A DNA stretch of 64,000 nt from Xanthomonas hortorum (lineage in GTDB: Bacteria; Pseudomonadota; Gammaproteobacteria; Xanthomonadales; Xanthomonadaceae), in assembly GCF_024339125.1 (NCBI RefSeq), contig NZ_CP101417.1, forward strand, positions 4,227,001 to 4,291,000, in the 5' to 3' direction. The notes below the pieces were generated by a model that worked only from the letters and a program-made list of their open reading frames with translations, did not search any database and was not told the DNA's origin. A program made the position numbers and the translations under genes. Shown here in pieces: positions 36,910 to 46,159 of the stretch; within the stretch, counting starts at the first letter, position 1; each line of letters begins with the position of its first letter.

Positions 36910-39900
36910 ATGGATAGCGCCGTGTTGCCGTTTGCCGGCCTGCTGCCGGAGACGAGCGAAACTGCCGTGTTGTTTCACGCCTCTACGTGCGCTGCCGACA
37001 CGTTGTTGCGCAACAGTGCGGCGTTGCGCACCACCTTGTCGGTGTGTCTGCACGCGCAGCTTCCGATGCTACTGGTCTGGGGCGAGGCGTCGCACTGCGT
37101 CTACAACGATGCCTGCATTGCGTTACTGGGTGAGCGGCATCCGGCGGCATTCGGACAACCGCTTGCAACACCGACCAACGCGCGCACCTCCAACGGCGTG
37201 CGTGTCGAAGCGACGCCTGCACCGAATCTGGCGGCATGGTCGTGCAGCCCGGTATTGGATGCCGGCGAACGCGTGGGTACGTTATATGTTGCCGGCACAC
37301 CAGCCGCCAACATCCGCGCTGCCGGCAGCGACCCCGATCCGCTTGCCGTGTCCACGGCACTCGATCAATCGCCCGCCTTCATGGCAGTGCTGCGCGGACC
37401 CGACTACATCATCGAAAGCGTCAATCAACGCTTCCACGAACTGGTTGGCGAGCGGCTGCTGATTGGTCGTCCGTTGGTCGAAGCGATGCCGGAAATCGTC
37501 GACCAGGGCTATCTGGGTCTGCTCGATGAAGTGCGTCGCAGTGGCCAGCCCTTCATCGGCGAATCGATGACCGCCTACCTGCAGCGCACGCCCGGCAGTG
37601 CGCTGGATGAAACCTTCGTGGATTTTCTCTATCAGCCGATGCGCGATAGCGAAGGCTGCATCGATGCGATTCTGGTGCACGGATTCGACGTCACCCAACC
37701 ACGCCGCGGCGAGAGTCGCGACAGTTTCCTGTTGATGCTCGAGGACGCGCTGCAGCACGTGTCCGATCCGCGTCAGATCATCGACACCAGCGTGCGTTTG
37801 CTCGGCGAACATCTGCAGGCCAATCGCTGTGCGTTCGGTCTAGCGGGTGCGGACGGCAAGACCATGCACGTGATCAGCGACCACGTGCAGGACATGCCGA
37901 GCCTGCAAGGCGATTTCCCATTGGAAGTGGCGCAAGGACTGCGCGATGCCTTACTGGAAAATCGCCCCTGGTTCACCACCGATGCCACCGCGCCCGGTGC
38001 ACCGGACTATGTGGCAGAGCAATATCGCCGCTCCGGCCTGCGCGCATCGCTGGCCATTCCGTTGCACAAACACGGCCGCCTGGTCGCGGCGATCGGCGTG
38101 CATCAGCGCGCACCGCGACGCTGGTTGTCGACCGAGATCGAACTGGTCCGCCTGGTCGCGGCACGCTGCTGGGAATCCATGCAACGGGCCAAGACGCAGC
38201 AGCAACTGGCTGCCAGCGAAGCACGTCTGCGTCGCCTGGCAGACACGCTGCCGCAGATCATTTTCATTGCCGCAGCGGATGGGCATCCGCACTACTTCAA
38301 CCAGCGTTGGTACGAGTACACCGGGCTGAATCCCGCAGACAGCGAAGCGGCTGCATGGCAGCAAGCGCATACCGCCGACGGCCTGCAACTGTCCGCGCAG
38401 GCGTGGACGCAGGCATTGCGTGGCGAGCGCGCTTACGAGGTCGAATGCGAACTGCGGCGGCACGACGGCCAGACGCGCTGGCATCTAGCGCGTGCGCTGC
38501 CGGTGCGCGGTGACGCTGGCAGCATCAGCGAATGGATCGGTACCTATACCGACATCCACGACCGGCGCGCGTTCGAGCAGCAATTGCGCGAAAGTGAGAC
38601 GCGCTTCCGCGCCTTGTGCGAGACCGTGCCGGCAATGATCTGGATGTCCGACGCGCAAGGCGACTGCGTGTACTGGAATCCGCGCTGGTACGACTTCACC
38701 GGGCAGGCCGAAGACCAGGCCATGGATCAGGGCTGGTGGGATGTGATGCATCCCGACGATGCCGCGCGCGTGCGCGACGCGTTCGAACAATCGCTGCAGC
38801 AGCGCGGTGAATTTCTGGCCGAATACCGCGTGCGTCGCCATGACGGGCAATACCGCTGGTGCATCGATAACGCCTCGCCGCACTTCGCCAGCGATGGACG
38901 TTTTCTGGGCCACATCGGCTCGCTCACCGACATCTCCGAACGCAAGCACATCGAAGACGCCACTGCCTCGGACCGCGCCATCCTGAGTCTGATCACTACC
39001 GGCGCACCACTGCAGGTGGTGCTGGACGCCATCGCCTTGAGCGTGGAAGCGCGTGGCGAAATCCCCTTGTATTGCGCGGTGATGGTGCTGGATGAAGTAC
39101 GAAAAACACTGAGCTTCGGCTCGGCGCCACATTTTCCAATCGAGTACTGCGGGCCGTTCGAAGCATCGCCGATCGGGCTGAGCGGGCCGCCCTGCGCGCG
39201 CTCGGCCTATCTTGGCCGGCAAGTGATCTGTGAGGACATCCAGGCAGACCCCAGCTTCAGCGACCATCACGCCGTCTCGTCGGCACTGGGTATCGTGGCT
39301 TGTTGCGTGACGCCGATCCTGGACAGCAATGGCCAGGTGCTGGGCACGCTCAACATCTATTACGACCGCACTCACCTGCCCTCGCTGCGCGAACAGGCGA
39401 TGGCGCGCTCTGCATCGCATCTGGCCGGCATCGTCATCGAACGCACGCGCGTGGATGCCAAGCTCAAGCTGTCTCTGCAAGCAGAAACCACCGCGCGCGG
39501 CCAGGCCGAACATGCCAGCCGGGTCAAGGACGAGTTTCTGGCCACGCTCAGCCACGAATTGCGCACGCCGCTCAACGCCATCCTGGGCTGGTCGCGGCTG
39601 ATGCAGTCGGACATCTTCGAGCCGGCCAATCTGGGCAAGGGCATGGTCATCATCGAGCGCAGCGCGCGTGCGCAAACGCAGATCATCGACGACCTGCTGG
39701 ACATGAGCGCGATCCTGTCCGGCAAGCTCCGCTTGCAGCCGGAGCATTTCGACATCGCCGGGCTGGCGCGCAGCACAGTGGAATTGATGCAGCCGGCCGC
39801 ATTCGCACGCGAGATCAGCTTGGAGCTGGATGCGCCCACGCAGGGCGAATTGTGGTTCTTCGGCGATGCCGGGCGCCTGCAGCAGGTGCTGACCAACCTG

Positions 39901-40680
39901 CTCAGCAACGCGCTCAAGTTCACCGCCCCCGGCGGCACGGTGCGGGTGGCGTTGGACATCGAAGACGAGCGACTGCGGCTATGCGTACAGGATAGCGGCA
40001 TGGGCATTGCGGCCGACTTCCTGCCGCACGTGTTCGACCGTTTTCGGCAGGCCGATGCAGGCACCACGCGTCGTGTCGGCGGGCTGGGATTGGGCTTGTC
40101 GATCTCGCGCCAGCTGGTGGATCTGCATGGCGGCAGTCTGGGCGCCTCCAGCGAAGGCGAAGGCAAGGGATCGACCTTCACCATCGTGCTGCCATTCCAG
40201 CACGGCGTCAGCGACCTACGTCCGGCCTCGACAGAAACCAAGCAGGTCGGCCCGTTGCCGGCCGATTGTCATGGACGATTGGAGGGCGTGCGCTTGCTAC
40301 TGGTCGACGATGACCAGGATTCACGCGAGGCGGTGATGCAATTCCTGATGCACGCGGGCGCACAGGTGCATGCGGCCGGCTCGGTGGACGCCGCCGAACA
40401 ATGCCTGGCACAAGGGCAATTCGACATACTGGTCAGCGACATTGCGATGCCGGTACGCGATGGCTACGATCTCATTCGCACGGTGCGCTCCGGCTGCGCC
40501 GACCTGCCGCAGCATATTCCGGCGATCGCGCTGACCGCCTATGTGCGCGAAGAAGACCGCGACCGCGCCGTCATCGCCGGGTTCGATGCACATATGGGCA
40601 AGCCGGTGGAGCCGCCCGGTCTGGTCGATCTGATCGAACGTTTGATGTTGCCGAAGCGCGCGCTACTGGACGAGGTTTGA
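36910..40680 (+). CDS. Hybrid sensor histidine kinase with PAS and GAF domains
   Basis: 1256 residues from ATG 36910 (MDSAVLPFAG); a 38-codon extension to 36796 is open but its composition looks non-coding. Order: an N-terminal PAS-like region with LRTTLSVCLHAQLPMLLVWG, PAS (about 155-260), GAF (about 265-435), PAS (445-560), PAS (565-685), GAF (about 690-850), HisKA with phospho-His882 in SHELRTPLNAILGW, HATPase with GLGLGLSIS near 1058, and a receiver with D1177 (VSDIAMP) and K in GKPVEPP. No membrane span is seen, so it is probably a cytosolic sensor. The GAF domains lack an obvious chromophore Cys assignment. Output probably goes to the upstream receiver protein. Confidence 0.92.
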   Translation: MDSAVLPFAGLLPETSETAVLFHASTCAADTLLRNSAALRTTLSVCLHAQLPMLLVWGEASHCVYNDACIALLGERHPAAFGQPLATPTNARTSNGVRVEATPAPNLAAWSCSPVLDAGERVGTLYVAGTPAANIRAAGSDPDPLAVSTALDQSPAFMAVLRGPDYIIESVNQRFHELVGERLLIGRPLVEAMPEIVDQGYLGLLDEVRRSGQPFIGESMTAYLQRTPGSALDETFVDFLYQPMRDSEGCIDAILVHGFDVTQPRRGESRDSFLLMLEDALQHVSDPRQIIDTSVRLLGEHLQANRCAFGLAGADGKTMHVISDHVQDMPSLQGDFPLEVAQGLRDALLENRPWFTTDATAPGAPDYVAEQYRRSGLRASLAIPLHKHGRLVAAIGVHQRAPRRWLSTEIELVRLVAARCWESMQRAKTQQQLAASEARLRRLADTLPQIIFIAAADGHPHYFNQRWYEYTGLNPADSEAAAWQQAHTADGLQLSAQAWTQALRGERAYEVECELRRHDGQTRWHLARALPVRGDAGSISEWIGTYTDIHDRRAFEQQLRESETRFRALCETVPAMIWMSDAQGDCVYWNPRWYDFTGQAEDQAMDQGWWDVMHPDDAARVRDAFEQSLQQRGEFLAEYRVRRHDGQYRWCIDNASPHFASDGRFLGHIGSLTDISERKHIEDATASDRAILSLITTGAPLQVVLDAIALSVEARGEIPLYCAVMVLDEVRKTLSFGSAPHFPIEYCGPFEASPIGLSGPPCARSAYLGRQVICEDIQADPSFSDHHAVSSALGIVACCVTPILDSNGQVLGTLNIYYDRTHLPSLREQAMARSASHLAGIVIERTRVDAKLKLSLQAETTARGQAEHASRVKDEFLATLSHELRTPLNAILGWSRLMQSDIFEPANLGKGMVIIERSARAQTQIIDDLLDMSAILSGKLRLQPEHFDIAGLARSTVELMQPAAFAREISLELDAPTQGELWFFGDAGRLQQVLTNLLSNALKFTAPGGTVRVALDIEDERLRLCVQDSGMGIAADFLPHVFDRFRQADAGTTRRVGGLGLGLSISRQLVDLHGGSLGASSEGEGKGSTFTIVLPFQHGVSDLRPASTETKQVGPLPADCHGRLEGVRLLLVDDDQDSREAVMQFLMHAGAQVHAAGSVDAAEQCLAQGQFDILVSDIAMPVRDGYDLIRTVRSGCADLPQHIPAIALTAYVREEDRDRAVIAGFDAHMGKPVEPPGLVDLIERLMLPKRALLDEV

Positions 40681-40839
40681 TATCGCTGGGAGCGGCTGAC
40701 TAAAACGACCTTGTTTACCATCGGACGCGCGCTTTAGACCGACATTGACGATGCTCAACCGCTTCGTGCGCTGCTCGGCTAGTGCGTTACTGAGATAGGT
40801 CAAAAGCTAGTAAATCAGAAGCCAGTGAGTCGAGTGCGC

Positions 40840-40938
40840 GGTGCCCTCACCGCTCGCGGGACACGCCGCAAGTACGTCCATGTAGGCTCAGTAGCGGCAT
40901 CCATGCCGCCACATGGTCCCGCAAGCGGTAAGGACACC
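40840..40938 (+). repeat. Structured intergenic element, type B copy 1
   Basis: A 99-bp palindromic element. The 23-bp arms (GGTGCCCTCACCGCTCGCGG.. and its partner) differ from type A arms but pair with each other, with three differences that would be G-U pairs in a minus-strand RNA. The core GGACACGCCGCAAGTACGTC, a CCATG hairpin, GGCTC, and the hairpin GCGGCAT-CC-ATGCCGC match type A read on its other strand. Confidence 0.9.
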
Positions 40939-41090
40939 GCACCAGAAAGTTAGTCGGTAGCTGGTTTAAAAATCGCGCCATCTCGCGGGTTGCGTTGGCT
41001 TGCTTGTGCAGTTCGCAGCACTAGATGAAAGCTAGCGAGTTGAAACGTCATGCACTTGCTCGCAACCGGAAACACCGACCATCCCGACTG

Positions 41091-41196
41091 GTCCTTGCCC
41101 GCTCACCGTTACGGGACCTTATGCGGCATGGATGCCGCAGAAGAGCCTACATGGACGTACTTGCGGCGTGTCCCGCAATGGTGGGCGGGCAAGGAC
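41091..41196 (-). repeat. Structured intergenic element, type A copy 2
   Basis: 106 bp, the same size as copy 1. Arms 41091-41117 and 41170-41196 differ from perfect pairing at three positions, two of which are G-U compatible in RNA. The inner 12-bp hairpin has one mismatch. The left flank (ACACCGACCATC, CGACTG) is shared with the other type A copies, so the repeated unit extends beyond the arms. Confidence 0.9.
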
Positions 41197-41300
41197 CCTG
41201 CAGCCAAGCTGCAGATCAGCGGCCCTACAACTGATCTATCCGCACAGTTGATCTATCCGCAAGGTACAACGCCCCCAAGACAGCAGCCGGGCAACATCAC

Positions 41301-43667
41301 TCAAGTGCGCTTTGCGCGTGCAAACGCGGCTGCCAGCGCGTTGTCGGCCGGCGGTGCAGTGGTGCGCGGTTTGTTGTTGCCCTGCCCAGGGCCTCGCCCA
41401 CCACCACCGTCGCGGCGGCCCTGCCCCGGGCCGCCATTGCCGCGTTGATCACGCGACTGGGCCGCAGCATCGGCCGGCGGCGGCGTGTCGGACAGGCGGC
41501 AGGTCAGCGCGATGCGCTTGCGCGCCACGTCCACTTCCAACACCTTGACCTTGACGATGTCGCCGGCCTTGACCACATCGCGCGGATCCTTGACGAAGGT
41601 GTCCGACAACGCCGAGATATGCACCAACCCATCCTGGTGCACACCGATATCGACGAAGGCACCGAATGCAGCCACGTTGCTGACCACCCCTTCGAGCACC
41701 ATGCCGGGCTTGAGATGCTTGATGTCCTCGATGCCGTCGGCAAACTGCGCCGCCTTGAACTCGGGGCGCGGATCGCGGCCGGGTTTTTCCAGCTCCTTAA
41801 GGATGTCGCGCACGGTCGGTACGCCGAACTGCTCGTCGGTGAACAGCTCCGGCTTCAAGCCGCGCAGAAAGCTGCCGTCGCCCAGCAAGGCCTTGATCGG
41901 CTTGCCGGTGCTGCCGACGATGCGCTCCACCACCGGATAGGCTTCCGGATGCACCGCCGACACGTCCAGCGGCTCGTCGCCATCGGCGATGCGCAGGAAA
42001 CCGGCGCACTGCTCGAAGGTCTTGTCGCCCAGGCGCGGCACTTTGAGCAAGTCCTTGCGGCGCTTGAACGGACCGTTGTCGTCGCGATGGCGCACGATGT
42101 TTTCCGCCACCGTGCTCGACAGCCCCGACACCCGCGACAGCAGCGCCGCCGAGGCGGTGTTGACGTACACGCCGACCGCATTGACGCAGTCTTCCACGCG
42201 CGCTTCCAACGCCTTGGCCAGACGATATTGATCCACGTCGTGCTGGTACTGGCCCACGCCGATCGCCTTGGGTTCGATCTTGACCAGCTCGGCCAATGGA
42301 TCCTGCAGGCGCCGCGCGATCGATACCGCACCGCGTATCGAGACATCCAGGTTGGGGAACTCTTTAGCCGCGAATTCGGATGCCGAATACACCGACGCAC
42401 CGGCTTCGCTGACCACCACCTTCTGCAGCTTGGCCGCGCCGCACAGCGCAATTGCTTCGCCGGCCAGCTTGTCGGTCTCGCGGCTGGCGGTGCCGTTGCC
42501 GATCGCGATCAGTTCCACATTGTGCTGCAGGCACAGCTGCTTGATCGTCTGCAGCGACTGATCCCACTGCCGCTTGGGCTCATGCGGATAGATCGTCTCG
42601 GTCGCCACCAGCTTGCCGGTGGCATCGACCACGGCGATCTTGCAACCGGTGCGGATGCCCGGATCCAGCCCGAGCACCACGCGTGCGCCGGCCGGCGCGG
42701 CCAGCATCAGGTCCTTGAGGTTGTCGCCGAACACCGCGATCGCCTCGGCCTCGGCCTTTTCGCGCGCCTGGTTGAACAGGTCCAGCAGCAGATGCATGTG
42801 CAGCTTGGCGCGCCAGGTCAGCCGGCAGGCGTCCAGCAGCCAGCGGTCGGCCGGGCGGCCCTGGTTGGACACGCCGGCGCTGAGTGCCACCCGGCCTTCG
42901 GCATACTGGTGGCCGGTCTCGGCGTCGCTGCCCGGGTCCAGATCCAGATACAGAAATTCCTCGCGACGCGCGCGGAACAACGCCAGCAAGCGGTGCGAAG
43001 GAATCTTTGCCAACGATTCGACATGGTCGAAGTAATCGCGGTATTTGGCACCGGCCTCTTCCTTGCCCTCGGCCACGCGCGCGCGGATCACGCCGTTGTC
43101 GTTCAACCAGCTGCGCAGCTCGCCGACCAGGGCGGCATCTTCGCCCCAGCGCTCCATCAGGATGGCGCGCGCACCTTCCAGCGCCGCCTTGATGTCGGCA
43201 ACGCCCTTCTCTGCATCGATGAACGGCGCGGCGGCCACTTCCGGCGCCTGGCTCGGGTCAGCCAACAACCCATCGGCCAAAGGCTCCAGGCCGGCTTCGC
43301 GCGCGATTTGCGCGCGGGTACGGCGCTTGGGCTTGTACGGCAGATACAGATCTTCCAGCCGCGACTTGGTATCGGCCGCGCCGATCTCGTCACGCAATTC
43401 GTCGCTGAGCTTGCCCTGCTCGCCGATGCTGGACAGGATCGCTGCGCGGCGCTCTTCCAGCTCGCGCAGATAGGTCAGCCGCGTTTCCAGATTACGTAGT
43501 TGGGTGTCGTCCAGACCGCCGGTGACTTCCTTGCGGTAGCGGGCGATGAACGGAACGCTGGCGCCTTCGTCGAGAAGGGCGATGGCGGCGCGCGCCTGAG
43601 CGGGTTGGGCACCGATCTCATCGGCGATGGTGCGAGCGATCTGCTGGGCAAGCTGACTATCGATCAT
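41301..43667 (-). CDS. tex: Tex-family RNA-binding transcription accessory protein
   Basis: A 788-residue cytoplasmic nucleic-acid-binding protein. Order: N-terminal helical Tex domain ([31 protein letters not shown]), a YqgF/RNase H-like domain ([16 protein letters not shown]), helix-hairpin-helix repeats ([15 protein letters not shown]), and a C-terminal S1 domain at about 650-720 ([31 protein letters not shown]). The extra tail after about 735 is Gly/Arg/Gln-rich ([20 protein letters not shown]) and probably binds RNA non-specifically. The start is ATG 43667. Family role: RNA-related stress and virulence gene expression. Confidence 0.97.
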   Translation of the reverse strand: MIDSQLAQQIARTIADEIGAQPAQARAAIALLDEGASVPFIARYRKEVTGGLDDTQLRNLETRLTYLRELEERRAAILSSIGEQGKLSDELRDEIGAADTKSRLEDLYLPYKPKRRTRAQIAREAGLEPLADGLLADPSQAPEVAAAPFIDAEKGVADIKAALEGARAILMERWGEDAALVGELRSWLNDNGVIRARVAEGKEEAGAKYRDYFDHVESLAKIPSHRLLALFRARREEFLYLDLDPGSDAETGHQYAEGRVALSAGVSNQGRPADRWLLDACRLTWRAKLHMHLLLDLFNQAREKAEAEAIAVFGDNLKDLMLAAPAGARVVLGLDPGIRTGCKIAVVDATGKLVATETIYPHEPKRQWDQSLQTIKQLCLQHNVELIAIGNGTASRETDKLAGEAIALCGAAKLQKVVVSEAGASVYSASEFAAKEFPNLDVSIRGAVSIARRLQDPLAELVKIEPKAIGVGQYQHDVDQYRLAKALEARVEDCVNAVGVYVNTASAALLSRVSGLSSTVAENIVRHRDDNGPFKRRKDLLKVPRLGDKTFEQCAGFLRIADGDEPLDVSAVHPEAYPVVERIVGSTGKPIKALLGDGSFLRGLKPELFTDEQFGVPTVRDILKELEKPGRDPRPEFKAAQFADGIEDIKHLKPGMVLEGVVSNVAAFGAFVDIGVHQDGLVHISALSDTFVKDPRDVVKAGDIVKVKVLEVDVARKRIALTCRLSDTPPPADAAAQSRDQRGNGGPGQGRRDGGGGRGPGQGNNKPRTTAPPADNALAAAFARAKRT

Positions 43668-43769
43668 GACGGCGCGGTAAGAACCGCTTCACTGAAAAAA
43701 GCATTTTCGCAGTGCTGGCCCGCTGCGGGAACCCGTTGACAGGGCACCCGTAAACCTATGCCGACGCGC

Positions 43770-43997
43770 TCAGCTGACGCGGCGCGCGTAATGGGTGGCT
43801 GCGCGCTCGACCAGAATGCTTTCGTGCAGCGATTCGAGCGCCATCACACGGATCTTGCCGACGTCTTTCAGCGGCACCATGCGCTCAACATAGACCTCCG
43901 GGCCGGCATCGGTCATCGCACGCGACTTGCTGAACCCATAAGGCACAACGCCTTTGTCGCCATCTTTGCTGCCACCGACGTACAAAACGATCGACAT
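43770..43997 (-). CDS. Conserved-looking small hypothetical protein
   Basis: 75 residues from ATG 43997, with GAGGGTG just upstream; 25 earlier codons are open but unlikely. Sequence begins MSIVLYVGGSKDGDKGVVPY and is mixed in composition, with no signal or membrane span. The C-terminal half (MALESLHESILVERAATHYA) is helical. It lies upstream of tex on the same strand, 102 bases away. No family recognised. Confidence 0.65.
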   Translation of the reverse strand: MSIVLYVGGSKDGDKGVVPYGFSKSRAMTDAGPEVYVERMVPLKDVGKIRVMALESLHESILVERAATHYARRVS

Positions 43998-44190
43998 ACC
44001 CACACCCTCGTTAACAACTGTGACTACGTTAGTGGCGCGAGCATAACGACCGTGCCGTGAGGAGCTTTCCACGCACGTTAACGCCGGCTGTTTGCGGTTT
44101 GGTGACGGCCCCGCGTCTGCTCGATCTGCACGACCGCTTCACCCCGCTTGGCCGTCAAATTGCAGACCGCCCGCTCTCTGACGACACCGC

Positions 44191-45402
44191 ATGGACCTCA
44201 AAAGTGGCTACCCGTTCTGGTCGATCCGCAACGGATTGATGCGCGCCTATCCGCGCCTGGAACAAGACGCCCACTGCGAGGTCGCCATCGTCGGTGGCGG
44301 CGTCACCGCAGCCCTGATCGCGCACGAACTGCTCAAGCACGGGCACGACGTGGTAGTGGTCGAACAACGCGAGATCGGCTGGGGTAGCACCTCGGCCAGC
44401 ACCGCCTTGCTGCAATACGAAATCGATACGCCGATGATCGAGTTGGCCAGGCAACACGGCATGACGGCGGCCGCGCTCGCTTACGGCGCGTGCGCGCAGG
44501 CCATCCTCGACCTGCAGGGCCTGTGCAATACGCTGGGCGGCTGCGACTTCACCCGCCAGGACAGCCTGTATTACGCGAGCCGGGCACGCGATCTGAAAGA
44601 TTTACGCAGCGAGCTGGAGGCACGCCAGGCGCATGCCTTGCCGGTGGAGTGGATCGAGCGCGCACCGCTATGGCACAACTACGGCGTACGCTCGGAGGGC
44701 GCGATCCTCAGCCGCCTGGCCGCCAGCGTCGACCCGTACCGGCTGTGCTATCGCCTGCTCGCCGAGTGCGAGCAGTACGGTGCGCGCATCTACGACCGCA
44801 GCACGATTGCCACGCTCGAACCTCACGACCAGCACGTGGTATTGCGCACCCAGGATGGTGTCAGCTTGCGCGCGCGCCACGTGATCATGGCTGCCGGTTA
44901 TGGCAATCAGCAGTGGCTATCGCAACGCGTGGCGCGCAATCGCAGCAGCTACGCATTCGTGACCGACCCCTTGCACGACAGCGAGATGGGCGCGCTCAAG
45001 CACACCATGATGTGGGAAACCGCGCGTCCGTATCTGTACTTGCGCAGCACGCCGGATGGGCGCGTGGTGGCCGGTGGCGAAGACGACAACGTCGATCTCC
45101 CGGCACGTCGCGATGCGCGCGTCATGCGCAAGCTGAAAACGCTGTTGAAGAAAATCGAAAAGACGATGCCGGATGTGAGCCTGCGCCCGGTGTTTGCCTG
45201 GGGCGGCACCTTCGCCGAAACCGCAGACGGATTGCCGTTCTTCGGCACCCACCCCCAATACGGGCCGCGCGTGTCGTTCGCAATGGCTTACGGCGGCAAC
45301 GGCATCACCTATAGCGTAATCGGCGCCGGGTTACTGCGCGCGCAACTGGAAGGCAGATCTCATCCCTTGTCCGAGTTGTTCGGGTTCTCGCGACTGGGCT
45401 GA
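44191..45402 (+). CDS. FAD-dependent oxidoreductase (DAO family)
   Basis: A 403-residue flavoprotein of the D-amino-acid oxidase/DadA superfamily. N-terminal dinucleotide fold EVAIVGGGVTAALIAHELL at about 30-48, then the family block EREIG-like EQREIGWGSTSASTALLQYE, and a C-terminal flavin closure AYGGNGITYSVIGAGLL. The substrate cannot be told; amino acid or similar amine oxidation is inferred. The start is ATG 44191. Its last 43 bases overlap the 3' end of the convergent membrane-protein gene. Confidence 0.87.
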   Translation: MDLKSGYPFWSIRNGLMRAYPRLEQDAHCEVAIVGGGVTAALIAHELLKHGHDVVVVEQREIGWGSTSASTALLQYEIDTPMIELARQHGMTAAALAYGACAQAILDLQGLCNTLGGCDFTRQDSLYYASRARDLKDLRSELEARQAHALPVEWIERAPLWHNYGVRSEGAILSRLAASVDPYRLCYRLLAECEQYGARIYDRSTIATLEPHDQHVVLRTQDGVSLRARHVIMAAGYGNQQWLSQRVARNRSSYAFVTDPLHDSEMGALKHTMMWETARPYLYLRSTPDGRVVAGGEDDNVDLPARRDARVMRKLKTLLKKIEKTMPDVSLRPVFAWGGTFAETADGLPFFGTHPQYGPRVSFAMAYGGNGITYSVIGAGLLRAQLEGRSHPLSELFGFSRLG

Positions 45403-45818
45403 ACCCACCACGGCCACCACCCGTGGCCGTACATCGCATAGTGATCAGCAGCCCGCTCCAGCGGATTGCGCACGTGGATGCCGCCGCACAGGACATAGAC
45501 CGGCAAGAACAGCGGCCCGAGCAGCATGTATTGATAGACGTGTGCACGTTCGTGATCGCCCAGACGCACCGGAGGATGCTGGCAGCGGCCGGCGGCATGC
45601 GCATAGGTGCTGCACTGCAGATCGAGCGAGGCACCTTTCAACAGGATCACGTTGCCCAGCGTCATCGCCCCGCCCGGCCCCCATGGCCAGGCGTGGAAGA
45701 CCAGTGCCAGCTCCTGGCTGGACCAGCGCGGGCGTGCGCCGAAACAGCTGCCCACCGCACCGATCGCAACACCAAGCAAAGTGTTGGGCAGCGTCCACAA
45801 CGCGCCCAACACCTGCAT
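45360..45818 (-). CDS. Hypothetical membrane protein with HExxH motif
   Basis: 152 residues from ATG 45818 (MQVLGALWTLPNTLLGVAIG). It has an N-terminal span, a second hydrophobic stretch (MLLGPLFLPVYVLCGG), and HERAHVYQY followed about 30 residues later by ERAADHYA. HExxH with a downstream Glu is a gluzincin-type metal site, so it may be a membrane-embedded metalloprotease relative, but no characterised homologue comes to mind. A longer frame upstream runs through the pspC-like gene in another register and is rejected. It follows that gene by 26 bases and is probably co-transcribed. Confidence 0.75.
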   Translation of the reverse strand: MQVLGALWTLPNTLLGVAIGAVGSCFGARPRWSSQELALVFHAWPWGPGGAMTLGNVILLKGASLDLQCSTYAHAAGRCQHPPVRLGDHERAHVYQYMLLGPLFLPVYVLCGGIHVRNPLERAADHYAMYGHGWWPWWVQPSRENPNNSDKG

Positions 45819-45844
45819 TGCGGGCCACCCGCGCGGAGCGGGCG

Positions 45845-46045
45845 TCAATCGGCCTGATTGGGGATCAGCAGCCACAGGATCAGATAGACCAGGATGCCAG
45901 GGAATGCGGCAGAAGCGATCGACACGATCACAAACAACACGCGCAGCAACGTGGAACTCCAGCCGAGCCGGCGCGCGATGCCGCCGACAACGCCGGCGAT
46001 CATGCGATCGTTGAGAGAACGGGACAGCGTGGTGCTGGTGGACAT
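45845..46045 (-). CDS. PspC domain-containing small membrane protein
   Basis: 66 residues: RSLNDRMIAGVVGGIARRLG is the PspC N-terminal signature, followed by one long hydrophobic segment (LLRVLFVIVSIASAAFPGIL and VYLILWLLIP). PspC-domain proteins sense or respond to envelope stress, but this stand-alone short form has no psp operon around it. The start is ATG 46045 (MSTSTTLSRSLND). Confidence 0.9.
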   Translation of the reverse strand: MSTSTTLSRSLNDRMIAGVVGGIARRLGWSSTLLRVLFVIVSIASAAFPGILVYLILWLLIPNQAD

Positions 46046-46159
46046 GGCAAGGCTCCTGCAAACGTTGCGTTTAGTCTAAAAAGACCGGCGACAGCGTGTG
46101 GTGATGGCGACGGCGGCGTGCTTGATGGCAGGCCTCTGGATCACGCCCCTCGCGCCGCG

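Larger units (their letters stand above)
40681..41300. other. 620-bp gene-free region with a pair of structured repeats
   Basis: Between the hybrid kinase and tex, which converge here. It holds one type B (40840-40938) and one type A (41091-41196) element in opposite orientation, 152 bases apart. The rest shows no gene, tRNA or clear terminator. Confidence 0.75.

Noticed and set aside
38485..39747. 420-codon minus-strand frame opposite the hybrid kinase
   Set aside because: It lies entirely inside the kinase PAS/GAF/HisKA region and has shadow-like composition.
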